Positions 21,669 to 33,320 of a stretch of DNA of 64,000 nucleotides are shown here, in pieces. The translations under genes were made by a program, and so were the position numbers. Under the pieces are notes generated by a model. The model worked only from the letters and a program-made list of their open reading frames with translations. It searched no databases and was not told the origin of the DNA. Each line of letters begins with the position of its first letter. The stretch's first letter is position 1. The stretch is taken from contig NC_083638.1 in NCBI RefSeq assembly GCF_963576545.1, positions 3,947,619 through 4,011,618 on the forward strand. The letters run 5' to 3'. This stretch comes from Limanda limanda. Taxonomy: Eukaryota > Chordata > Actinopteri > Pleuronectiformes > Pleuronectidae.

Positions 21669-24600
21669 CTCAGAGTCTCCAGACGACAGTCTGAACTCTG
21701 CTTTAGATCAAGCAGCTCCTTCACTCCTGAGGCCTGCAGGTTGTTGTTACTCAGATCCAGTTCTCTCAGATGAGAGGGGTTTGACCTCAGAGCTGAAGCC
21801 AGAGAAGAACAGCTGATCTCTGACAGACTGCAGTCTCTCAACCTGAATAAAGAATACAACTTAACTGAGTTCATGTGTGAAAATAACAAACAAATATTCA
21901 TGTGAGCACAGACTTATAACATGGAAGATAAATATGAAATCAGACATGTTGGACTAAAAACGAGTCCTGATTCAGTACAAATAGATTATTTGGACCCGGT
22001 CTCTGTCATGCAGATCAGTTTAGGAAATCCAGAACTAAACTCAGTGTTTTAACAAGTAGCTTAATATTTAAAATGTCACAGATTAATTAATGAATGGATT
22101 CAAGTTATGTATAAAGAGGAATTATTATAAATTATAATTAAATGAGATAACTTTAGTATAAATGCTGTTTTATAGATATGAGATCTACAAAAGTCAGTCA
22201 GTGAACTGACCTCAGAGTCTCCAGTCGACAGGTTGGACTCTGTAGAAAACCACACAGCCTCTTCACTCCTGAGTCCTGCAGGATGTTGTTACTCAGATCC
22301 AGTTCTCTCAGATGAGAGGGGTTTGACCTCAGAGCTGAGGCCAGAGAAGAACAGCTGATCTCTGACAGCCTGCAGTACCTCAACCTGGATAAAGAATAAA
22401 ACTTAATTTTAAATTAAACTGAGTTCATGTGTAAAAATAACATTGACCTTAAAGCTCCAGTTTGGAAGATTAAGGTGAAAGGATCCATTGTTAAAAACGG
22501 AATAGAAAAGCATCCTACAGATGGTTTCACTTGTATCATCTAAACTGTACAAATTGTTGTTTTCTTTACTTTAGAATGAGACATTTATGTCTCATTTTAC
22601 TGTAACTCCCTCCTGGCAGGTCTACCTGCTAGTGCCATCCGACCTTTGCAGCTCATTCAGAATGCAGCAGCTCGACTGTTTTTTAACCAACCTAAATTCT
22701 CTCACACTACTCCGCTCCTCCGCTCCCTTTCACTGGTTACCAGTGGCTGCCCGCATCCGGTTCAAAACATTGGTACTTGCGTACCGTGCTGTGAACAGAT
22801 CCGGTCCTGTCTACATCAAGAACATGGTCAAACGTTACACCCCAGCCCGTTCACTCCGCTCTGCTTCGGCCAATCGGCTCATTGCTCCTTCACTGCGAGC
22901 TAAACACTCATCAAAATCACGACTGTTTTTTGTCCTGGCTCCTAAATTGTGGAATGAGCTCCCCATCGACATTCGGTCATCAGACAGTTTACACATCTTC
23001 CGCCGCAAACTAAAAACATACCTCTTCCGACTATACCTTGAATAAAAAAAAAAATTAACAATTTAGTAGCACTTAAATGGCTACTTATAGCATTTTGTAG
23101 TTTTGCTTTATTTTTGAAGAAATTGTACTTTCTTGATTATGGTTGTTCTTGGTTTGTACCCTCGGGGTTGAATGCACTTATTGTAAGTCGCTTTGGATAA
23201 AATCGTCAGCTAAATGAAATGTAATGTAATGTTTAAATACATTATATTTACATCAGCGGCGGGTCCTCTCTACGGAGGCCGACATGTTTTTTACAGTAGC
23301 TCAAACTGGGGGGGTGAGGGGTGTTCAGCTGCAGCATGACACTTCACCACTAGATGGCACTAAATCTCTACACACTGAACCTTTAACATTAAAACATGAT
23401 GTCTGACCTCAGAGTCTCCAGTCGACAGGTTGGACTCTGTAGAAAACCACACAGCTCCTTCACTCCTGAGTCCTGCAGCCTGCCACTCAGATCCAGTTCT
23501 CTCAGATGAGAGGGGTTTGACCTCAGAGCTGAAGCCAGAGAAGAACAGCTGATCTCTGACAGTCTGCAGCCCCTCAACCTGGATACAGAAATATGATAAT
23601 AGAACGTGTCCTCCTGTTGTTGTGGATCGTCATCATGTCAACACAGACTCTCAACATGCAGATGACCTCAGTCCAGTCTGTGACCTGAAGATAAATATCA
23701 GATCAGACATGTTGGACCATTGTTTCATTCATCAGTTTCTTCTCTGTGTGTTTGGTCACTGAGCAGGTTTGTGTAATTAAACATTGTTTAAAGTAGGGAC
23801 GGCTCCTGACAGTCACTTCCTGTCTGTTTCTATACTTATCAACTGTCCAATGCATTTCAATAAGAATGTGTCTTATTTTGAAAACCTGAGGAGGACGAGC
23901 GCTCGGCCTCAGTCCACATGTTATTTTCTGACACTTTCTCAGTGATCAGGAGCAGGTGAGTTCAGGTGAATGGAGTTGATGAGGTGAATGTGACTGACAG
24001 GCTGGGTGAGGGACAGATGACTGAGAGAAAGTGAGCAGAGCAGAACTGAGACAATTTAAATAAATAATGAACGAATAAGAAAGAGAGTCTGAAAAGTGAA
24101 GAAGGATTTAAGGACCTCAGAGCCTCCAGTCGACAGTTTGGACTCTCCAGTCCAGAACACAGCAGCTTCACTCCTGAATCCTGCAGTGTGTTCTTACTCA
24201 GATCCAGTTCTCTCAGGTGTGAGGGGTCTGACTTCAGAGCTGAGGCCAAGACTTCACAGTGAGTCTCTGATAGACGACAACCATCAAGTCTGTAATTAAA
24301 GAAAATATCTGTTAGAATAAAATCCACGGTTCATACACATTTTGACCAATGGATTACACCGAACATTTTGTGAAATCTCGGTGTATGCGCGAAAAAGTGA
24401 CAAAATGTAGTATTCAAACTTACAATGAGAATTCCAAGGCATACAGTATACCTTAAATGACACAAACCCAAGTATGCAAGCTTATATTTTGAGCGTATTT
24501 CTTTAGAAGCATATGAATGATTTAAAACTCAGCTTAAATTAACTAGGGATGGGCATTCGATTAAATTGTCTTAATCGATCGTCGGGAGAATTAACGATTG

Positions 24601-27600
24601 ATTTTCGATTAATCATTAATATTTTTATATTAAAATTCACTATTTATAGGCTATATTAAAATGCAGTAAAAATAGAAAAAACACCGTGTGTTTCCTCATT
24701 GAGGTCTTTATTACAAGATGAACAACTCTTGTGGCAGTTAAACGGGATAATTCAATGGTTACACTTGAAAATAAGCGCTGCTGTACTCTTAAGCCTCGAT
24801 GAGAGATCAGCTAGCCGCTGAGAGCTAGCTCGATCTGTCAGTTCCCGACCTCTTAGTCCGGTCGTTGTAACGCCCTCACTCCCGGAAGCCCTCACCCAGA
24901 CCCGGTACTGTCCGGGTTCCCTTCCCCGTGGACTGAGGGTCCGTGTGCGGACATGAAGCAGAGCAGCGGCTAACATCTTCACTGTGCTGCGTTCAGGGCA
25001 ACTCCGATATTCCGACCTCCTGCCACATAGCGAAAGCAAGCAAAATATGAACATATCAAATTTCCATGACTTTTCCAAAACTTTTGGGAGATTATTTTTT
25101 TCCATGACTTTTCCAGGCCTGGAAAAACACATTTTAAAATTCCCTGACTTTTCCAGGTTTTCCATGACCGTACGAACCCTGAAAATCAGAAAACACAACA
25201 TTCATACAAAACGTGATCTTGTGACCCTCACCCTGGTAAATCCCCCTTTCGCCTCATGAACATGTTAAAAACTCCTCAAGAGAATCCTTTCAGATTTGGT
25301 TCAATAGTTCATTTAGACTGACAGAGGAACTCATTAGATTCAGGCGGTCAAAAGTCAAAGGTCAAGGCCACACAACACGTTTTTGGCCCCTTGAACATGA
25401 TGTCTCAAGTCTGTCTTTAGGTGATTTCTACACATTTTGACGAGTTGGACTCAAACAAACTGATTAGATTTCATTGGTCAAAGGTCAAAGGTTTCAGTGA
25501 CCATATATTATTGTGAATGCAACATGTCAGGAACCTGGAGGGACGGACACTGCACTGGTTGGTGGTGGCGTACAAATGCCTGGTATCCTGCAGTTTGTGT
25601 TGAATCGTAGTGGGATGGTTACTGATACCTGAGTATGGTACAGCACAGCGGTTGAACATTTTTCACCATCCGCCTCTGGTGAGACAGGTGACAACAGGCC
25701 TTCAGCCAATCAATGGATTTATTCAACCAGTTTCATTAAGCACTTAGAAATTAATATAATTAATTATTATTTATATATTTTAAATAGGGCTGGGCAAGTT
25801 AACTCGTTTTAATCGAGTTAACTCAAGTGATGAGTTAACTCGATTAATTATTTTATCTCGCATTAACTCAGGTTTGATTATTTATTGTTTTATTGTGAAA
25901 GTCAGGCTTTTATTTTGTGAAAGTCTGTTGCTGACTGCTGCGGAAAAAAAAATAATTGGCGGATAAACAACCATGGATAAGGGTACGGAGCTTTTACATG
26001 GCCATTTTCATTTTAAAGTCCTTCCAGACGGCGGAGTCGACAGAACCAAAGTTATTTGTAGCCACTGTCAAGGTGAATTTTCTTATCACCGGAGCACTTC
26101 CAGTCTAAAATATCACCTAAATGCAAAACACACAGTTGATATCAGCAAATCACTCAACGAAACAACGAGTGGAGCGAGGCTTCGTCAGACTACGTTAGAC
26201 GCAGGGAGGAGTATACATTTTTCATAACGAAGAGGATAACATTAATGCCCTGGCAGTGGCATTGAGCTTTAACTTTGTATTTGCTTTGATAACATTGTTA
26301 AGTTGAGATTTACACTGAATATTTTATTTAACTGCTACTGTATTAAATGCTGATGTTAAAAGTGTTTGCACAACAAATGTTATGGCACTTTCGTTCATAT
26401 GGCAGAACATTGAAAATAAAATTGCGCTATACACTACTTTTTAATTCATTATTGGATTTTGCGTATACAAATGCGATTAATCGTAATTAATCAGGGAAAT
26501 CATGCGATTAATCGCGATTAAAACTTTGAATCGTTGCCCAGCCCTAATTTTAAATCATAAAGGCTTTTCAAGGGCCCCCCTCCCGTTTGGGGCCCTGGGA
26601 AGTCAGTTCCATTTGCCCCCCACAATGACGCCACTGTATATGTACACACACACACACACGCACAGGGTGGTAATTCACTTGGATTGAGTGATTGTCTCCT
26701 CATGCTGAGCTAGCTGTTCGCTCGGATAAAAACTTTCCACATGTGTATATATATATATATACATATTTATATACATTTATATATATAAATGTATGTAAAT
26801 ATATATATTGGTCATTGAGCTTGAGGAATGATCAAACTCCTGAACAGTGATCACACTGGATTTCACTCCCCACATCTGATAAGTTGTTCTCATATGGACA
26901 TGAGAACAATGAGAATGTATATATGTATTAATACCAATGTATATGCTACATAAATGAGTTTGTGGAGGAAGCTGGAGAACTCAGAGAGAAAACCCTGCAG
27001 ACACCAAGAGAACCTCCTCCTCACAGAAAGGCTGCACTAACAGTGTTGACCACTGCAACACCATGCTGCCCAAAACAATGAGAATCATTTAACACTGAGT
27101 GTATTTGAAGAACGACTCATCTCCACTGATTGAACATGTTATTGATCATGTCTGGACTCACCGAGCCTTCCTGCAGTTCCTCACAGCTGGGATCAGTCTC
27201 TGTCGACCCCAGAATGATGTGTTGAACTTCTCCATGTCCAACTCATCCAGAACCTCCTCTGACATCTGCAGCATGTAGGCCAGAGCTGAGCAGTGGATCT
27301 CAGAGAGTTCCTCCTTCGATCTGTTTTTTGACGTCAGGAACTGTTGCATCTGCTGATGAACTGAGTGGTCGTTCATCTCAGTCAGACAGTGGAAGATGTT
27401 GACGCTTCTGTCGGGAGAAATGTCATCACTCTGCATCTCCTTCAGGTTGTTGATTACTCTCTGGATGATATTTGGATTGTTCCCTCTCCGACCCAGCAGG
27501 CCTCCTAAGACCCTCTGGTTGGACTCCAGACTGAGGCCGTGAAGGAAGCGAACAAACAGGTCCAAATGACCATTTGTACTGGTGAGCGATTTCTCCATGG

Positions 27601-30193
27601 TTCTCTTCAGGAGGTCATCCAGGGAGAAGGTACTGTCTGTGTTTCTATATGTTCCCAAGAAGTTGTTGAGTTCTTCTGTGTTCCTCTTGGTGTAACAGTG
27701 GAACATGTAGACTGCAGCCAGAAACTCCTGAACGCTCAGATGAACAAAGCAGTAGACTGATTTCTGGAAGATCACACACTCTCTTCTGAAGATCTCAGTA
27801 CAAACTCCTGAGTACACCGAGGCCTCTGTGACATTAAGACCACACCGCTCCAGGTCTTCTTGATAGAACATGATGTTTCCTTCCTCCAGATGTTTAAGTG
27901 CCAGCCTCCCCAGCTTCAGGAGAACGTCCCTGTCAGCCTCCGTCAGCTGCTGTGGAGTCGTCTCATGTCCCTCAGCATACTTGTTGTTCTTCCTCTTTGT
28001 CTGAACCATCAGGAAGTGTGAGTACAGTTCAGTCAGGGTCTTGGGCAGCTCTCCTCTCTGGTCTGTGGTCAACATGTGCTCCAGAACTGTAGCACTGATC
28101 CAGCAGAAGACTGGGATTTGACACATGATGTGGAGGCTCCTGGACGTCTTGATGTGTGAGATGATTCTGCTGCACAGCTCTTCATCACTAAATCTCCTCC
28201 TGAAGTACTCCTCCTTCTGGGCGTCAGTGAAGCCTCGTACTTCTGTGACCCTGTCAACACATGCAGGAGGGATCTGATTGGCCGCCGCAGGTCTGGAGGT
28301 TATCCAGACGAGAGCCGAGGGAAGCAGATTCCCCCGGATGAGGTTTGTCAGCAGCACGTTGACTGATGACCTCTGTGTGACCTCAGACACAAGCTCCCTG
28401 TGGTAGAAGTCCAGAGAAAGTCTGCTTTCATCCAGGCCGTCAAAGATGAACAAAGGTTTACAGACAGCGAGCGTCTCTGCCGTGAGCTTCTGTAACGCTG
28501 GATGGAAAACACGGAGCAGCGTGAGGAGACTGTGCTGCTGGTCCTTCACCAGGTTCAGCTCCCTGAACGAAAGCACAGTCAGCAGACCCACATCCTGGTT
28601 CTCTAAACCCTCTGCCCAGTCCAGAGTGAACTTCTGCACCGAGAAGGTTTTTCCAACGCCAGCGACGCCGTTGGTCAGGACGACTCTGATGCTGCTCTGC
28701 TGGTCAGTGGAGGCTTTAAAGATGTCGTGGCACCTGATGGGAGTGTCGTGGAGGATCTTCATCTTGGAAGCCGTCTCAAGCTGCCTCACCTCATGTTGAG
28801 TATTAACCTCTTCACTCTGTCCCTCTGTGATGTAGAGCTCAGTGTAGATCCTGTTGAGGAGGGTTCTATTTCCTGTTTCATCACTTCCTTCAGTCACATG
28901 TTCACATCTCCTGCTCAGACTGAGCTTATGTTCATCTAAAACCTCCTGCAGACCACGATCTGCTGAAAGACAAGAAACAATGTCAGAGACAGAGAATCTG
29001 AGAATCTGCTGATTGTTTTCATCAGATACAGAAAAACTACAGAAAATAAAAGCTTTTTAACTTTGTGCTTTTCTAACGATGTTAAATGTTGAAGCTGTAT
29101 GAAGGAACAAAATAAAACCACATGTGCTGTTGTCAGAAGTGAAGACATCAGCAGACACATGTACAGTGCTGCTCTGACCGGCTGTCTGAGCTCCAGCTCC
29201 TGTTCTGGATCTTTGTCCACACTGGGGACAGGAGGAGTCTCCTGAAGAGCCAGACTGGTCCCAGTATGAGGTGATGCACTGTCTGCAGAACCAGTGTCCA
29301 CAGCTGGTGGAGATTGGATCCTTCAGGACGTCCTGACACGAAGCACAGCAGGACGACTGCTGCTCCTCAGAAACATGACTCCTCTTCCTCTCCCTGTGAA
29401 GACATTTCCTGATAACTCACATGTCACAGTCACAGTTTGTCATTACTTCTGTCAAGGAGGTTTTGTTTTCACCAAGTATGTTTGTGTGTGGGTTGGTTTG
29501 TTAGTTAGTGGGATTATAAAAAACACTGAACAGATTACCAGTAAACTTGGTGGAAGGATGTGGTTTGTGAACCAGATCGGAGGGGGGTTTCCTCTTTCAC
29601 AGACATGTTCAGAGGACTGATGTTTACCATTGTGTTGAATTTGGTGCAGATCCAAATCAAAATGAGTCACTAGGGGATTTCAAAGTGGTTTCATAAGGAG
29701 CGTGTTGGTTCTTGGTCTGAGCTCTTTGAGTTATTCTGAGAGATTAGTCACCAACTTCAATGAAGCTGTGTCATAATGCAGGGGCCACACTAGAGGAAAC
29801 TAGATCCTCTTCAGAGCAGGTCACAGTAGAAACAGTCTCTTACTTTGTGTGTGAGGGTCCAGGTTCATTACTGAACTCTGGAGGAAGTCCTTTGGACTGG
29901 TCACTCTTCAGAGACAGACAGCTGGAACCTGGAGACTCTGCTCTCAGTCTGTGGTCCTGACCTCTGCAAACACAAACATGTTTTTATTCAGAACACATCA
30001 TTCACTGGTTCATTCTCTGAGGATTCAGTTTGGAGGTTCACATTTGTGGTTTGTAGCAGGTCTCTTACGTTATGTGTGAGGGTCCAGGTTCTTTACTGAA
30101 GTTGTTAGGATGATTCATGGACCAGTCACTCTTTAGAGACACACATCTGAACCCTGGAGACTCTACTCTGTCCTCTTCCTCATAACCACTCAT
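21669..30193 (-). CDS. RING-FISNA-NACHT-LRR receptor (fish NLRC3-like); last exon uncertain
   Basis: Cytosolic NLR-type immune receptor of the expanded fish family. Exons: 30193-30069 and 29963-29844 (paired N-terminal repeats, [15 protein letters not shown] and [15 protein letters not shown]); 29393-29179 (C3HC4 [24 protein letters not shown] then CRQC and CPQC); 28962-27162 (FISNA, then NACHT with Walker A GVAGVGKT at about residue 252 and Walker B IFDGLDES); and four LRR exons, 24289-24116, 23578-23408, 22384-22211 and 21842-21669 (174, 171, 174, 174 nt), all entered in phase 2. About 985 codons are visible and open throughout. A non-coding exon probably ends at 30330. The RING exon donor is my choice among several weak ones. 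The last LRR exon ends in a donor, so more 3' sequence is expected. A short exon at 20204 (acceptor ctctcaacag, about 10 codons to a stop) is the only candidate. No B30.2 domain was found. Confidence 0.88.
22448..23388. mobile_element. Interspersed DNA repeat split by a LINE, in an NLR intron
   Basis: The outer repeat begins ttaaagctccagtttggaag and ends ctacacactgaacctttaa. Its right part, cttcaccactagatggcact, is found inverted at about 41545-41600. A LINE 3' end is inserted within it. The boundaries come from pattern recognition, and I could not see a target duplication. Confidence 0.5.
22587..23232 (+). mobile_element. 5'-truncated L2/CR1-clade LINE (C-terminal RT end plus 3' tail)
   Basis: An open frame over 22587-23045 has the C-terminal signature of fish L2-like ORF2 ([20 protein letters not shown], then [16 protein letters not shown] and [11 protein letters not shown]). 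It is followed by the typical tail gtaagtcgctttggataaaa and atgta repeats at 23215-23232. The polymerase core is absent, so the copy is inactive. It is antisense to the NLR gene. Confidence 0.82.
24544..25180. mobile_element. Ends of two different hAT-like elements in an NLR intron
   Basis: At 24544, tagggatgggcattcgatt looks like a hAT terminus with the usual ATTAATCGATT repeats. At about 25060-25180 is the right end of another family, ending ccatgaccgtacgaaccctg. The partners of both ends were not found, so these are truncated or nested fragments. Confidence 0.5.
25785..26546 (+). mobile_element. 762-bp deleted hAT transposon retaining a BED finger
   Basis: Inverted termini TAGGGCTGGGCAAGTTAACT at the left and cgttgcccagcccta at the right. 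The exact 8-bp duplication attttaaa flanks it (25777-25784 and 26547-26554). Inside are an 84-codon ORF with a BED zinc finger and an AT-rich 3' part; the RNase H-like catalytic region is missing. It shares its left end with the 274-bp element at 21347-21620. Confidence 0.9.
25973..26227 (+). CDS. BED-type zinc-finger N-terminus of a hAT transposase (truncated)
   Basis: The 84-codon ORF contains [18 protein letters not shown] followed by LKYHLNAKH, which gives the Cys-x2-Cys ... His-x4-His pattern of BED fingers that hAT transposases use to bind their termini. It stops before any catalytic domain. It could encode a DNA-binding-only peptide if expressed, but nothing here shows expression. Confidence 0.7.
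   Translation: MDKGTELLHGHFHFKVLPDGGVDRTKVICSHCQGEFSYHRSTSSLKYHLNAKHTVDISKSLNETTSGARLRQTTLDAGRSIHFS
26630..26820. repeat. Short (CA)n and an AT palindrome
   Basis: A CA run at 26643-26660, then (TA)n-rich inverted sequence at about 26740-26812. From 26820 to 27155 I see nothing further in this intron. Confidence 0.6.
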
Positions 30194-30329
30194 CTTCAGT
30201 CTGAGGGGGAAAACACTGTGAGCTCAAACACACACAATTAAGCCAGGTACAAAAACTCAGTGTTTCCTCAAATATAACTGAGTCAACCCTTCTACACAAT
30301 GAATAATATTAAAGTTGCTGAACACTCAC

Positions 30330-30400
30330 CAGACTCAGACTTCTAGTCTCCTGCTCTGCTCCTTGAAGTTCGAACAAAGTCTGAACACTTTCACTGGCTG
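30330..30400 (-). other. Probable non-coding first exon of the NLR gene
   Basis: The minus strand reads ctgagtctg followed by the donor gtgagtgtt at 30329-30321. The next exon (30200 down) has a good acceptor and contains the first ATG 7 bases in. The 5' end is unknown. Confidence 0.45.
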
Positions 30401-30474
30401 CTCCTCCTCTCTGCATGTACTGGAAATCACGTGACTGTGGGTGTGTGCGTGACGTCACGTGTTGTGTCGCAGTT

Positions 30475-31575
30475 TACAGTTTTTTTTCAATTGCTTAAAC
30501 ACTAAAATCAAAAGTATTACACAATTATCAAAACCTTACACTCAAGGAGCATAACATGAGCCCAGATCTGCACCACTATAAACACAATGTCAGCATCACA
30601 CTTTTTGCAAAACAATACACACAGTGATTTGCAAAACACTAAACACACTTGTACACATTAGACACAGAAGTATATGAAGATGTCACTTCCTTGCAATTCC
30701 TAAGCACTGACTGTCAAATGACCCCCCCCCCCTATGAGCCAATTGGTTAAACACAGCCATTGGGTGTGCAAACACATGACTGCTTAATTGTAGACACACC
30801 AATCTGGTTTAAGCACTATACAAATGTTGTAGATAAGAGTGTGAATAAGAGTTCACCTGTTTTCAACCAAAATGGAGCTCGTGCTCAAAAAAGAAGAAGA
30901 GTGAGGGTGAGAGGGGGAATCCACGGAGGAGGAGAAGGCTGCAGCATGAGTATGTGGAGGTTTGTATTGTTCTCTTTATCACTGTGATGTTGCATACTGC
31001 ACACGTAACCTTTATCATGTAAATGTACTGTATACCAGACCTATGCTGAACTACACAATCTTGTCTTTCACTGTATTTCGGAGAGTTTTACAGATGGATG
31101 CTGAGGAAATCCTGCATGAATTCATATACACATGAGGCAGGGTTTAACCTGACATAAGCAAGAAAGAGACGCAGAAATATCATTGACCACGGGGCTATCA
31201 TCAATGTCCCAGGGCAACGTGGGGGAAACATCACCCTTTGCGCTGCCATTACACAGAATGGGGTCCTCCTCCGTCACGCCAGTAGGGGCCCTTACAACAC
31301 ACCTCACATTCTCACATTTCTGGACCGATTGCACAACATCGTCACAGCAGTAAACCACAGGCTCCAGATGCAATACACTGGCATCTGGGACAATGTGTCA
31401 TTCCACCGCTCTGCTCTGGTCCAGAACTTGTTTCAACACCATCCACAGTTCACTGTACTATACCTTCCACCATACTCTCCGTTTCTAAACCCAATCAAAG
31501 AGTTTTTCTCTGTATGGGGGTGGAGGGTTTACGATCATTGGTTCCAGGCTCAGATACCCCTCATTGAAACCTGTA
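30475..31575 (+). pseudogene. Tc1/mariner-superfamily transposon relic with inactivated transposase
   Basis: The plus strand from about 31122 to 31583 encodes the C-terminal half of a DDE transposase (GAIINVPGQRGGNITLCAAI, WDNVSFHRS, LPPYSPFLNPIKEFF). There is one in-frame stop at about 31155. The usual acidic residue before EAGF is His, so the first catalytic position is lost. The left terminus may be the cagttttttttcaattgctt sequence at 30478. The right end is cut by the next element. Confidence 0.7.
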
Positions 31576-32665
31576 GGGGAGAGCAGGGTAATGTGAGACA
31601 TCGGGTAATGTGAGACACCCCCTGTATCTAGGCAATGGAACACATTTGTAGTCATAAGACCATTATGTTTTCAAGCCCCTCCCATTCCCCCCTTGCCATG
31701 AAGGAGAAGTTGATTTTGGTGCTGTGGAAATTATGTTTTTTCACAAAAATGTGTTTTTTGCATGTAAAAGTAATTTTTTTTGCTTTGAACTTAATCAACT
31801 GTTGTGTCAAAACAAATTGATTCAGGTAGAAAAACTTATATCATACATGTTGGTGAACTTCCAACATATAAAACCATGTGATTGATGCTAGCTGAAGATA
31901 AGCCTGAATTGCTAAGAGATGTTGTTTTTTCTAAAATGTTGGCTGCGGGGTAAAGTGAGACAAATGCTGTGGGGTAAAGTGAGACATGAAGCACAAGTTA
32001 AGTTTAGGCTTAATCGTATTTTAGTGTAATATTACATTACATATGTTTTATTTTTAATGTCATAAACATTGTAGAAAAGCCACCATGCCAAGAAACTACA
32101 GCAGGAAGACAACCTGGGGCCACACACCCCTCGCAGAGATGGAGAGTGCAGCCGCTGAGGTCATGCAAGGAAAGAAGTCCTTAAGAAAAGCTGAAAGGGA
32201 TAGAAATATTGACAAGACAACCCTCAAAAGATTCATAAAAAAAATCAGTAGCCTGGGGTGCAGTAGCTGAGGGAAAGAAAACATTCACAGATGAGATGGA
32301 GGAGGAGCTTGCCAAACACTTGAAACAACAAGCTGACCAGTTCCATGGCCTTGCTCAAGTTAAGTGCCGTGAACTGGCATTTGAATACGCAGAGAAAAAC
32401 AATATCCCTGTCCCTGCCAATTGGACAGAGAAACAATGTGCAGGTAAGCTAGGGTGTGCAAGAGATCACATGAATCATAATAATCATAAATGTGCTTAAT
32501 TGACCAATCCCCATGATTCTGTTACTAGTCCGATATTAGTTTTGGAATGTGTGGTTGTCAATCTAGCTGTCAGGATTTTAACTATTACAACATGTGTTGT
32601 TATGGTTGTTTTAAAGTGGAAAAAGTAAGTGGATCACTTTACCCCCTAGCTGGGGTAAAGTGAGA
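31573..32665 (+). pseudogene. pogo-like transposon remnant with N-terminal HTH fragment
   Basis: The ORF at 32085, MPRNYSRKTTWGHTPL, then SLRKAERDRNIDKTTLKRF, resembles the psq-type helix-turn-helix start of pogo/Tigger transposases. After a frameshift near 32260, FTDEMEEELAKHLKQQ resembles the CENP-B-like second HTH. No DDE domain follows. The sequence ggggtaaagtgagaca and variants recur at 31590, 31605, 31950, 31972 and 32655, both at the edges and inside. Confidence 0.6.
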
Positions 32666-32769
32666 CACAAGACCACAATCATATTTTCAGTGCCCTTTGT
32701 CCTGACTAAGATACTTATGAATAATTATGTTATTTTTCTAAACAATTTAATAATTTATGCAGTGTCATA

Positions 32770-32829
32770 GCTCTCATTGGCTGGTTTTGTGGGGGGTCAG
32801 GGGTTAATGAGGAAGTGAAGTGACGAGGG
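32770..32829. repeat. 60-bp repeat, copy 2
   Basis: Appears identical to 18434-18493 and in the same orientation. It follows the pogo-like remnant. From 32830 to 33020 nothing further is seen. Confidence 0.85.
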
Positions 32830-33019
32830 AAAGAAGGTGTAGTGTCGTGATATGAAAAAAGTTCTACATTCTGACGGCTGTGGGAATAACTTGATATTTT
32901 AAATCAAATCCCATTCTACTATAAGAAATTGTAATGCCAATTAAAACAAAAAATAATTTATTGATGCGGTGATTAAAATAAGTATAAGCCTCAAATTTAA
33001 CTCAAAAACTCAATACATC

Positions 33020-33320
33020 TCCAAAGTTACGACGCGCAGCAGGAGCACTCGAACGCCTCAAGTCAGTGAACTTGGGGCGTTCACGTACGGTGGGACTTTT
33101 CACGATTTGAACTTCCGGGCTCGCTCCCGTCCTTCCTCCCGGTGCATCAGGCCGAAGGGAGCGTCCACCTCCCGGCTCCGCCTCCTCCGCCTCCTCCGCC
33201 TCAAAGTCCACGGGCTGCAGGGGAGAGTTCAGCGGGCGGTGACTCCCTCTGGACCCGGTGGTTACCTCACAGTCTCCCGGGGAACGTGACCCAGCAGCTG
33301 CAGCTCCTCCGGTCGGCGAC
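33020..33320 (+). promoter_or_regulatory. slc22a18: GC-rich promoter/5' UTR region of slc22a18
   Basis: CpG- and GC-rich sequence immediately upstream of the start codon. It includes an ETS-like acttccgggc at about 33110 and CCTCCGCC repeats at 33175-33200. No TATA box is obvious. The transcription start cannot be placed from sequence alone. Confidence 0.4.
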
